Origin: JAYRZB01 sp041916675
GTDB taxonomy: Bacteria > Pseudomonadota > Alphaproteobacteria > Rhizobiales > Devosiaceae
Direction of reading: 5' to 3'
DNA length: 13,467 nucleotides
Assembly: GCA_041916675.1 (NCBI GenBank)
Contig: JAYRZB010000015.1
Location: 1-13,467, forward strand
This document shows positions 7,358 to 13,467 of the stretch, in pieces. The position numbers and the translations under genes were made by a program. The notes beneath the pieces were generated by a model, which was not told where the DNA came from, did no database searches, and worked only from the letters and a program-made list of their open reading frames with translations. Position 1 is the first letter of the stretch, and every line of letters starts with the position of its first letter.

Positions 7358-7629
7358 TCGGAGGCCGCTCAGGCACAACCTGTTGTCGGATTTGCGGAGA
7401 TGATGCCGTTGACCGACTCGGCGATTCCCGCCACGTTTTGGGGGTTGCGCCGGATCGGCAAGAACCGGGCGGCAAATCCCTCAGGCATAGACCGGCACCA
7501 GACCGGAAAACCTGCGGGTACGGGGCAATATCAGGGGCAAAGCCCCGGTTGGTAGCGTCAAACAGTTGGTCGGAAGCCGGTCGATTCGGCTCGGGTACGC
7601 ATGTGCCCGGAATTCTTGGGGAATGCAGA
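7358..7629 (+). other. Probable long structured 5' leader of nrdJ
   Basis: No convincing gene is present. Hairpins on the plus strand include GCCG/CGGC (7449-7459), GGGGC-AAA-GCCCC (7534-7546), AGCCG/CGGCT (7575-7591) and a seven-base stem with one wobble pair, CGGGTAC/GTGCCCG (7592-7609), ending eight bases before the ribosome site. CTCAGGCA occurs twice (7368-7375 and 7480-7487). The nrdJ frame happens to stay open back to 7438, but this lacks coding character and a usable start. It does not match the adenosylcobalamin riboswitch consensus that I know. Confidence 0.4.
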
Positions 7630-10600
7630 ATGCACATTGAACGTCGTTTCACGAAAGCCGGCCAGAGCGCTTACGCCGGGATCGAGTTCCGCTCGACCAC
7701 CAGCGAGATCAAGAACCCCGATGGCTCGGTCGTGTTCAAGCTCGAGAACATCGACGTTCCCGCCTCCTGGAGCCAGGTTGCGGCCGACATCATTGCCCAG
7801 AAGTATTTCCGCAAGGCGGGCGTCGCCAAGGTGCTCAAGAAGGTGGAGGAAAACTCCGTTCCTTCATGGCTCTGGCGCTCCGTTCCCGATGAAAAGGCGC
7901 TCGCCAAGCTCCCCGAAGGCGACCGTTACGGCTCTGAAATCGATTCCCGGCAGGTTTTCGACCGCCTCGCCGGCACCTGGACCTACTGGGGCTGGAAGGG
8001 CGGCTACTTCGATACCGAAGACGACGCGCGCGCCTTCTTTGACGAACTCGCCTTCATGCTGGCCACCCAGCGGGTTGCCCCCAATTCTCCGCAGTGGTTC
8101 AACACCGGCCTGCACTGGGCCTATGGCATCGATGGCCCCGGCCAGGGCCACTTTTATGTCGACCCCTTCACCCACAAGCTGGTGCAGTCCAAATCGGCCT
8201 ACGAGCATCCCCAGCCGCATGCCTGCTTCATCCAGTCGGTTGACGACGATCTCGTCAACGAAAACGGCATCATGGATCTCTGGGTCCGCGAGGCCCGCCT
8301 GTTCAAGTATGGCTCGGGCACCGGCACCAATTTCTCCAAGCTGCGTGGCGGCGGCGAGAAGCTTTCGGGCGGTGGCAAGTCCTCGGGCCTGATGAGCTTT
8401 CTCAAGATCGGCGACCGCGCTGCGGGCGCCATCAAATCGGGCGGCACCACCCGCCGCGCTGCCAAGATGGTGGTGATCGATATCGATCACCCCGATATCG
8501 AGGAATATATCAATTGGAAGGTCAAGGAAGAGCAGAAGGTGGCGGCGCTCGTCACCGGCTCGAAAGTGGTCTCCAAGCACCTCAAGGCCATCATGAAGGC
8601 CGCCGTCAACTGCGATGGCCCGGGCGATGATTGCTATGATGTGACTAAAAACCCGGCCCTCAAGCGCGAAGTGCGCGCCGCCAAAAAGGCGCTGGTGCCG
8701 GAAAACTACATTTTCCGCGTCATCCAGTTCGCACGGCAGGGTTATACCGACCTCGAATTCCCCATTTACGACACCGATTGGGATTCGGAAGCCTACCTGA
8801 CCGTTTCGGGCCAGAACTCGAACAACTCGGTCCGCGTCACCGATGATTTCCTGCGTGCCGTCGAATCCGATGGCGACTGGAACCTGACCGCCCGCCAGTC
8901 CGGCAAGGTCACCAAGACCCTTAAGGCCAACGATCTGTGGGAACAGATCGGCTATGCCGCCTGGGCCTCGGCCGATCCGGGCATTCAGTATCACACCACC
9001 ATCAACGACTGGCACACCACCCCGGCCGCTGGCCCGATCAACGCTTCCAACCCGTGCTCGGAATATATGTTCCTTGATGACACGGCCTGTAACCTGGCTT
9101 CGATCAACCTTCTGCCCTATCGCACCGAGGATGGGCGCTTCGATATCGCCGCCTACGAACACACCATCCGCCTGTGGACGGTGGTACTCGAAGTTTCGGT
9201 GATGATGGCACAGTTCCCCTCGCGCGCCATTGCCGAACGCTCCTATCAGTACCGCACGCTTGGCCTCGGCTATGCCAATATCGGCGGGCTGCTGATGACT
9301 TCGGGCATGCCCTATGACTCGGTGGTCGGCCGCGCCTATGCCGGTGCGCTCACCGCCATCATGACCGGCGTTTCCTATGCCACCTCGGCCGAAATGGCCA
9401 AGGAGCTCGGGCCCTTCCCCGATTACAAGCGCAACGCCAAGCACATGCTGCGCGTCATCCGCAACCATCGCACCGCCGCCTATGGCGCAACCGATGGCTA
9501 TGAGGACCTGCACATCGCCCCGGTGCCGCTCGATCTGGCCCACATTCCATTTGCCGAACTCGGCAATGCCGCCAAGGCTGCGTGGGACAATGCCCTGGCG
9601 CTTGGCGAACAGCATGGCTACCGCAACGCCCAGGTTTCGGTGATCGCCCCCACAGGCACCATTGGCCTGGTGATGGACTGTGACACCACCGGCATCGAGC
9701 CCGATTTTGCCCTCGTAAAGTTCAAGAAGCTCGCCGGCGGCGGTTATTTCAAGATCATCAACCGCGCCGTGCCCCCGGCCCTGCGCACCCTTGGCTATTC
9801 GGAATCGCAGATCGCCGAAATCGAGGCCTATGCGGTCGGCCATGGCAATCTCAACCAGGCGCCCGCCATCAATCCGGCCAGCCTGAAGGCCAAGGGTTTC
9901 ACCGACGAAAAGGTCGCCGCGCTGAATGCCGCAACCGCTTCGGCCTTCGATATCAAGTTCATCTTCAACCAGTGGACGCTTGGGTCCGATTTCCTCAAGT
10001 CTCTGGGCGTAACCGATGCGCAGCTCAACGATTTCTCTTTTGATCTCCTGAGTTTCCTCGGTTTCTCTAAGAAAGATGTTGAAGCTGCCAACATCCATGT
10101 CTGCGGCGCCATGACGCTCGAAGGTGCGCCCCACCTCAAGGATGAACACCTGCCCGTGTTCGATTGCGCCACCCCCTGCGGCAAGATCGGCAAGCGCTAC
10201 CTGTCGGTTGAATCGCACATCCTGATGATGGCGGCGGCCCAGCCCTTCATTTCGGGCGCCATTTCCAAAACCATCAACATGCCCAACGACGCCACCGTCG
10301 CTGACGCCAAGCAGGCCTATATGATGTCCTGGCGGCTGGGGCTGAAGGCCAATGCGCTCTATCGCGATGGCTCAAAGCTCTCCCAGCCGCTCAATTCGTC
10401 GATCCTGGCCGATGTCGATGACGAGGAAGAAGACGCCGCCGAAGCCCTGGCCGCCCTGCCCGCCTCGGCGCGCGTTCCGGCCGTGGTTGAAAAGATCGTT
10501 GAGCGTATCGTTGAAAAGGCCGGCCGCGAAAAAATGCCCGACCGCCGCAAGGGTTATACCCAGAAGGCGATTGTGGGCGGGCACAAGGTCTATCTGCGCA

Positions 10601-11331
10601 CCGGCGAATATGACGACGGGCGGCTGGGCGAAATCTTCATCGACATGCACAAGGAAGGCGCCGCCTTCCGCGCCATGATGAACAACTTCGCCATCGCCAT
10701 TTCGCTTGGCCTGCAATACGGCGTGCCGCTCGATGAATATGTGGAGGCGTTCACCTTCACCCGCTTCGAGCCTGCCGGCATGGTCATGGGCAATGATCGG
10801 ATCAAGAACGCCACGTCCATTCTCGATTACGTGTTCCGCGAACTCGCCGTCTCCTATCTCGACCGCGATGACCTGGCGCACGTCAATCCAGACAGCCCCA
10901 CTTCGCTCGGCAAGGGCGTTGCCGAGGACCAGAGCCCGCGCGCCGGTGGCGCTGCGGCTGCCCCGGTGCCCGCCGAGCGCTTTGTCTCCCGCGGCATGAC
11001 CCGCGGTCGGGTTCAGAACAAGTCGCTGATGATCGTTTCGGGCGATAGCGGCGAGTTCAACCCGGTCCAGGCCATGCAGACCTCAACGATCACGGCGCTC
11101 AAAACCTCGAACGCCCTCAAGATCGATCCGGCGCCGACCGTGCTGGGTGTTGCCGAACTCAACCCCATCCCCAGCCCACCGACGGCCCGCACCGCCGGCG
11201 CCCTGCGCGCCGAAGCCCAGATGAAGGGCTACACCGGCGACCAGTGCTCGGAGTGCCACAACTTCACCATGGTCCGTAACGGCACCTGCCTGAAATGCGA
11301 CACCTGCGGCACGACGACGGGGTGCAGCTGA
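7630..11331 (+). CDS. nrdJ: Adenosylcobalamin-dependent (class II) ribonucleotide reductase
   Basis: The 1,233-residue enzyme reduces ribonucleotides to deoxyribonucleotides using a radical from adenosylcobalamin, without oxygen or a second subunit. The thiyl cysteine is C476 in NPCSE, with N474 and E478 as catalytic partners. The redox pair is C199 (PHACFIQ) and C487 (DTACNLASINL), exactly 11 residues after C476 as in Thermotoga NrdJ. The barrel continues to about 910. A TSCPD-type domain spans roughly 975-1085. The C-terminus has C1206, C1209, C1220 and C1223 as a likely zinc site, then C1226 and C1232, probably the electron-relay cysteines. Length is usual for alphaproteobacteria. The ATG at 7630 lies seven bases after GGGGA (7618-7622). 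TGA and TAG stops are adjacent, and an intrinsic terminator follows. Confidence 0.98.
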   Translation: MHIERRFTKAGQSAYAGIEFRSTTSEIKNPDGSVVFKLENIDVPASWSQVAADIIAQKYFRKAGVAKVLKKVEENSVPSWLWRSVPDEKALAKLPEGDRYGSEIDSRQVFDRLAGTWTYWGWKGGYFDTEDDARAFFDELAFMLATQRVAPNSPQWFNTGLHWAYGIDGPGQGHFYVDPFTHKLVQSKSAYEHPQPHACFIQSVDDDLVNENGIMDLWVREARLFKYGSGTGTNFSKLRGGGEKLSGGGKSSGLMSFLKIGDRAAGAIKSGGTTRRAAKMVVIDIDHPDIEEYINWKVKEEQKVAALVTGSKVVSKHLKAIMKAAVNCDGPGDDCYDVTKNPALKREVRAAKKALVPENYIFRVIQFARQGYTDLEFPIYDTDWDSEAYLTVSGQNSNNSVRVTDDFLRAVESDGDWNLTARQSGKVTKTLKANDLWEQIGYAAWASADPGIQYHTTINDWHTTPAAGPINASNPCSEYMFLDDTACNLASINLLPYRTEDGRFDIAAYEHTIRLWTVVLEVSVMMAQFPSRAIAERSYQYRTLGLGYANIGGLLMTSGMPYDSVVGRAYAGALTAIMTGVSYATSAEMAKELGPFPDYKRNAKHMLRVIRNHRTAAYGATDGYEDLHIAPVPLDLAHIPFAELGNAAKAAWDNALALGEQHGYRNAQVSVIAPTGTIGLVMDCDTTGIEPDFALVKFKKLAGGGYFKIINRAVPPALRTLGYSESQIAEIEAYAVGHGNLNQAPAINPASLKAKGFTDEKVAALNAATASAFDIKFIFNQWTLGSDFLKSLGVTDAQLNDFSFDLLSFLGFSKKDVEAANIHVCGAMTLEGAPHLKDEHLPVFDCATPCGKIGKRYLSVESHILMMAAAQPFISGAISKTINMPNDATVADAKQAYMMSWRLGLKANALYRDGSKLSQPLNSSILADVDDEEEDAAEALAALPASARVPAVVEKIVERIVEKAGREKMPDRRKGYTQKAIVGGHKVYLRTGEYDDGRLGEIFIDMHKEGAAFRAMMNNFAIAISLGLQYGVPLDEYVEAFTFTRFEPAGMVMGNDRIKNATSILDYVFRELAVSYLDRDDLAHVNPDSPTSLGKGVAEDQSPRAGGAAAAPVPAERFVSRGMTRGRVQNKSLMIVSGDSGEFNPVQAMQTSTITALKTSNALKIDPAPTVLGVAELNPIPSPPTARTAGALRAEAQMKGYTGDQCSECHNFTMVRNGTCLKCDTCGTTTGCS

Positions 11332-11362
11332 TAGGGGCTGACAAAGTCTGAGAGTTGAACGA

Positions 11363-11400
11363 AGGCCCGGCTCCCCAAGGAACCGGGCCTATCTTTTTTT
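11363..11400 (+). terminator. Intrinsic terminator of nrdJ
   Basis: AGGCCCGG (11363-11370) pairs with CCGGGCCT (11383-11390), with an inner TCC/GGA extension, followed by ATC and seven Ts (11394-11400). It lies 31 bases after the nrdJ stop and is the clearest rho-independent terminator in the window. Confidence 0.93.
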
Positions 11401-11409
11401 CCACCCCGC

Positions 11410-11538
11410 CGTCACCCCGGCGAAGGCCGGGGTCCAGTACCCTCCGTGGCGGGGAATGGCCCGAGCGAGGCGTGGGCAAAGTCACCGTGCCAAACTACGC
11501 TTTGGGCTTACTGGATACCGGCCTTCGCCGGTATGACG
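11410..11538. repeat. 129-bp inverted-repeat element, copy 1
   Basis: The left end CGTCACCCCGGCGAAGGCCG and right end CGGCCTTCGCCGGTATGACG are imperfect inverted repeats of about 30 bases; GTCCAGTA near the left end mirrors TACTGGATA near the right. This is the widespread alphaproteobacterial palindromic-repeat type. No transposase is encoded, so it resembles a MITE or REP-type element. Confidence 0.85.
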
Positions 11539-11641
11539 GCCGGGGTAGTGAGATTGGCCTACCCCAATCGTCACTGCCTTCCAAAAAGAGGCAGAGCCAG
11601 TCATGCCAACACTGCCCGGCACGCCGTTTTCCCCACCCCAC

Positions 11642-11770
11642 CGTCACCCCGGCGAAGGCTGGGGTCCAGTACCCTCCGTGGCGGGGAATGGCCCGAGCGG
11701 GGCGTGGGCAAAGTCACCGTGCCAAACTACGCTTTGGGCTTACTGGATACCGGCCTGCGCCGGTATGACG
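11642..11770. repeat. 129-bp inverted-repeat element, copy 2
   Basis: Same length and ends as copy 1, 232 bp downstream. It differs from copy 1 at three visible positions: GGCTGG for GGCCGG at the left end, GAGCGGGG for GAGCGAGG inside, and CCTGCG for CCTTCG at the right end. The changes at the two ends are not compensatory. Confidence 0.85.
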
Positions 11771-11873
11771 GCCGGGTAGTGAGATTGGCCTGCCCCAATC
11801 GTCACTGCCTTCCAAAAAGGGGCAGAGCCAGTCATGCCAACATTGCCCGGCACGCAGTTTTCCCCACCCCCGC

Positions 11874-12002
11874 CGTCACCCCGGCGAAGGCCGGGGTCCA
11901 GTACCCTCCGTGGCGGGGAATGGCCCGGACGCAGCGTGGGCAAAGTCACCGTGCCAAACTACGCTTTGGGCTTACTGGATACCGGCCTGCGCCGGTATGA
12001 CG
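11874..12002. repeat. 129-bp inverted-repeat element, copy 3
   Basis: It has the same ends and length. It shares CCTGCG at the right end with copy 2, has the GGCCGG left end of copy 1, and is most divergent inside (GGACGCAGCG). The 103-bp spacer does not follow; unrelated sequence (AATAATTGTTGG) begins right after the terminal TGACG, which helps to define the element boundary. Confidence 0.85.
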
Positions 12003-12098
12003 AATAATTGTTGGCAAGGTGTTGGAGGAGATGCCCTGGCAACAAAGCATCATTGTGCCACGGCCAATGCACTTCCTATCCTCGCCCCGGGAGCGGGA

Positions 12099-12401
12099 AT
12101 GAAAACCAAACAATTTGCAGTCTACATCATGGCCAGCGCCACCGGGGGAACTCTCTATGTGGGTGTGACCAGTGATCTGATAGCCCGGGCTTATCAGCAC
12201 CGCGAGGGTTTGCTGCCGGGCTTTACCCGACGCCATAGCGTCAAGACCCTCGTCTGGTTTGAGCTTCATGAAACGGCGGAATCAGCCATCACCCGGGAAA
12301 AGCGTCTCAAGCAATGGCGCCGCGACTGGAAGGTCCGGCTGATCGAGCAATCAAACCCGAACTGGCGCGACCTATACCCTGCCCTCACCCAACCAAATTG
12401 A
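12099..12401 (+). CDS. Small GIY-YIG nuclease-family protein
   Basis: The 100-residue product is a single GIY-YIG domain of the short UPF0213/YhbQ-like type. The motif appears as V8-Y9-I10 and Y20-V21-G22, followed by R30 in LIARAYQHR, H34, the metal-binding glutamate E67 in ITREKRLKQWRR, and N88 in SNPNWRDLY. All catalytic positions seem intact, so nuclease activity on DNA is plausible; the role of these stand-alone proteins is unsettled. GGGAG (12089-12093) lies five bases before the ATG. The reading frame stays open upstream into the repeat array, but that part is repeat translation. The gene lies between the repeat array and the arsR-type gene, which begins 65 bp downstream. Confidence 0.92.
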   Translation: MKTKQFAVYIMASATGGTLYVGVTSDLIARAYQHREGLLPGFTRRHSVKTLVWFELHETAESAITREKRLKQWRRDWKVRLIEQSNPNWRDLYPALTQPN

Positions 12402-12410
12402 GCCCCACAC

Positions 12411-12426
12411 TAAGGCATCTGCCTCA
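12411..12426. promoter_or_regulatory. Upstream operator half of the arsR-type promoter
   Basis: TAAGGC-ATCT-GCCTCA is an inverted repeat with one mismatch. It matches the perfect palindrome at 12459-12474 at 14 of 16 positions and lies 48 bp upstream of it, just before the likely -35 box. The repressor encoded next is the natural candidate to bind it. Confidence 0.6.
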
Positions 12427-12432
12427 GCATCC

Positions 12433-12461
12433 TTGACGCGACGCCTTACTCGTCTTAATAA
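12433..12461 (+). promoter_or_regulatory. Candidate promoter of the arsR-SRPBCC unit
   Basis: TTGACG (12433-12438) and TAATAA (12456-12461) are 17 bases apart. The -10 is only a fair match. It overlaps the downstream operator palindrome, and the -35 lies between the two operators; a further half site GCCTTA sits at 12443-12448. The start point expected from this -10 would fall at or next to the ATG at 12467, so the transcript may be leaderless. Confidence 0.5.
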
Positions 12462-12474
12462 GGCATATGCCTTA
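12459..12474. promoter_or_regulatory. Perfect 16-bp operator palindrome over the start codon
   Basis: TAAGGCATATGCCTTA reads the same on both strands. The start codon of the arsR-type gene (12467-12469) lies inside it, and its left part overlaps the likely -10. It is the better copy of a pair with 12411-12426. The position suits autorepression by an ArsR-type dimer. Confidence 0.7.
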
Positions 12475-12793
12475 CCATTCAACACCCCTCGATCTTGCCT
12501 TTCACGCCCTCAGCGATCCCACCCGCCGGGCGGTGGTTTCGCGGCTGGTGGAGGGAGAGGCACCGGTCAGTGTGCTGGCGGAGCCGTTTGACATGGCCCT
12601 GCCCTCGTTCGCCCAGCACCTCAAAGTGCTTGAGGACTGCGGGCTGATCATCAGCGAAAAGCGCGGACGCAGCCGGTGGTGCCGGCTGGTGCAGCCGCGA
12701 TTTGACGAGGCGGCCGACTGGATGGAAGCCGAACGGCGGCGCTGGGCCGAGCGTTTGGATCGGCTGGAAACCTACCTGGACAACACCCCATAG
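12467..12793 (+). CDS. ArsR-family winged-helix transcriptional regulator
   Basis: The 108-residue product has the helix-turn-helix signature of the ArsR group usually found beside SRPBCC genes: FHALSDPTRRAVVSRLVEGE (a 20-residue stretch from 12), then VSVLAEPFDMALPSFAQHLKV, with recognition helix at about 44-57, and wing SEKRGRSRWCRL (63-74). The classical metal site ELCVCDL is absent; cysteines are only C58 and C72, so metal sensing is doubtful. The ATG at 12467 fits the family length. Only a close AAGG precedes it, and the transcript may be leaderless. Twin palindromes flank its promoter, suggesting autoregulation. Its stop overlaps the ribosome site of the next gene, so the two are translated from one transcript. 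Confidence 0.94.
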   Translation: MPYHSTPLDLAFHALSDPTRRAVVSRLVEGEAPVSVLAEPFDMALPSFAQHLKVLEDCGLIISEKRGRSRWCRLVQPRFDEAADWMEAERRRWAERLDRLETYLDNTP

Positions 12794-12804
12794 GATGCGC
12801 ACCC

Positions 12805-13284
12805 ATGACAAAGCTCTTTGAAACCTGGTCAATCGACCGCGAAATCGTGCTGGTCAAGCTCCTGAACCATCCGCGCGCCAAGGTGTTTGCCGCCTGGATG
12901 GACCCGCAGGCGCTGGCGCAATGGTATGGCCCGGCAGGCCTGAGCATCGAAAACCACGAGGCCGATATCCGCGAAGGCGGGATCTGGCGCTTCGATATGG
13001 TCGGCACCTTCGAGGGCAAGGAACAGCGCTTCCCCAACCTGATGCGGTTCCTCAAAATCGTGCCCAACGAGCAGATCGTGATCGACTACGGCACCCCCGA
13101 CCCGGAGGACCCGGATCGCTTTTATATGGCCGTTACTTTTGACGAGCAGTCGGACGGCAAAACCGTGCTGACCATGCGCCAGCTCCACCCCAGCCGCGAG
13201 CGGCGCCAGGTGGTCATCGGCTTCGGCGCCGTCGAATATGGCCTGCAAACGCTTGACGGCCTCGCCGCCTGGCTCGACCGCTGA
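12805..13284 (+). CDS. SRPBCC / AHSA1-like domain protein
   Basis: The 159-residue product belongs to the START/Bet v1-like SRPBCC fold, AHSA1 group: KVFAAWMDPQALAQWYGP (26-43), an EGGIWRFDM strand (57-65), ERFPN-like FPNLMRFLKIVP (76-87), and a C-terminal helix EYGLQTLDGLAAWL (144-157). Such domains hold hydrophobic ligands in a central cavity; the ligand here is unknown. AGGA (12792-12795), which overlaps the end of the upstream stop codon, lies nine bases before the ATG, indicating an operon with the ArsR-type gene. In many bacteria an ArsR-type gene is paired with such a protein, and the regulator probably controls both. There is no signal peptide, so it is cytosolic. Confidence 0.94.
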   Translation: MTKLFETWSIDREIVLVKLLNHPRAKVFAAWMDPQALAQWYGPAGLSIENHEADIREGGIWRFDMVGTFEGKEQRFPNLMRFLKIVPNEQIVIDYGTPDPEDPDRFYMAVTFDEQSDGKTVLTMRQLHPSRERRQVVIGFGAVEYGLQTLDGLAAWLDR

Positions 13285-13290
13285 GGTTTA

Positions 13291-13320
13291 GCGCGGGGCC
13301 GCGTGACTCCGGCGCCGCGC
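13291..13320 (+). terminator. GC-rich hairpin after the SRPBCC gene
   Basis: GCGCGG (13291-13296) with GCCG (13298-13301) pairs with CGGC (13310-13313) and CCGCGC (13315-13320), ten pairs with one G/G mismatch and an eight-base loop. It begins six bases after the stop codon, the right place for a terminator, but no T tract follows, so any termination would be weak or factor-assisted. Confidence 0.4.
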
Positions 13321-13371
13321 GCAGAACCCACCCCATCGAGACTGTTTATCTGGAGCGCGCTGCACCCCCAC

Positions 13372-13467
13372 CTTGATCCTCCCCCTAGAAGGGGGAGGAA
13401 ACACGCAAGCCGTGAAACACGGGCTCCCTCCCTCTTGAGGGGGAGGGATGGGGTGGGGGGGAGGGGA
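13372..13467. repeat. Three-hairpin intergenic repeat, copy B
   Basis: It matches 1-96 in direct orientation at 93 of 96 positions. It is preceded by CACCCCCAC, which mirrors the GTGGGGG tail, so the complete element appears to be a longer imperfect palindrome with C-rich left and G-rich right ends, running from about 13363. The right end is cut by the window edge. Confidence 0.85.

Larger units (their letters stand above)
11410..12002. repeat. Tandem array of three IR elements, 232-bp period
   Basis: A 232-bp unit occurs twice in full and a third time for its first 129 bp. Each unit is a 129-bp element with inverted ends plus a 103-bp spacer (11539-11641 and 11771-11873). Full units are about 96% identical by eye. 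Spacers contain a shared AGTGAGATTGGCC stretch and a GCCAGTCATGCCAAC stretch. Each element is preceded by TTTTCC(CC)ACCCC, which in the first unit merges with the T tract of the nrdJ terminator. Open frames across the array encode only the repeat (for example WIPAFAGMT) and are not genes. Confidence 0.92.

Noticed and set aside
7439..7495. Glycine-riboswitch-like segment (GGCAAATCCCTCAGGCA)
   Set aside because: The 3' part and a possible TGGGGG/CCCTCA stem resemble the aptamer, but the invariant CCGAAG is replaced by CCGGGC, and nrdJ has no link to glycine.
7390..7530. Adenosylcobalamin riboswitch before nrdJ
   Set aside because: CCCGCCAC and ACCTGC fragments are present, but the conserved core and B12 box as I know them are not, and the order and spacing do not fit. 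A covariance search should decide.
7864..10218. 784-codon open frame on the minus strand opposite nrdJ
   Set aside because: It is antisense to an unambiguous nrdJ. Long antisense frames are expected in GC-rich genes with strong third-position bias, and no family is recognisable.
11355..12098. Open frames of 137-184 codons across the repeat array, and the upstream extension of the GIY-YIG frame
   Set aside because: They translate the palindromic repeats in several frames, giving the same recurring peptides (TPAKAGVQ, WIPAFAGMT). They show no conserved domain and no ribosome site.

Overview
The window looks like ordinary chromosomal DNA from a GC-rich alphaproteobacterium. Hyphomicrobiales is likely and Devosiaceae is the best guess; the family-level call is inference. 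The evidence is the order accB-accC-aat followed by convergent DUF2155 and NDUFA12 genes, a roughly 1,230-residue B12-dependent NrdJ, and GC-rich palindromic intergenic repeats of the kind common in this class. Thirteen protein genes are supported.

Layout: 1-216 is intergenic repeat DNA. A class I/II aminotransferase gene (217-1356, minus) diverges from a plus-strand run: membrane-anchored DsbA-family oxidoreductase, aroQ, accB, accC, aat and a small membrane protein gene (1511-6078). Convergent to that run are the DUF2155 gene and the complex I accessory gene NDUFA12 (6103-6941, minus). A 688-bp gap (6942-7629) has no convincing protein gene but holds palindromes and hairpins. It leads into nrdJ (7630-11331), which ends at a strong intrinsic terminator. 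Beyond it lie a tandem array of three 129-bp inverted-repeat elements (11410-12002), a small GIY-YIG nuclease gene, and a two-gene unit of ArsR-type repressor plus SRPBCC/AHSA1 protein (12467-13284). The window ends with a second copy of the 96-bp repeat that starts it.

Function: most genes are housekeeping. AccB and AccC form the biotin carboxylase half of acetyl-CoA carboxylase, AroQ serves the shikimate pathway, Aat marks proteins for N-end-rule degradation, NDUFA12 helps assemble complex I, and NrdJ makes deoxyribonucleotides using adenosylcobalamin. The accessory part is 11.4-13.5 kb.

I found no clearly new defence, mobile or biosynthetic system. The items most worth a second look are regulatory and repeat structures: twin operator palindromes at the arsR promoter, one of them containing the start codon; NrdR-box-like palindromes and a long structured leader before nrdJ; the 129-bp element array; and the near-identical three-hairpin repeats at both window ends.
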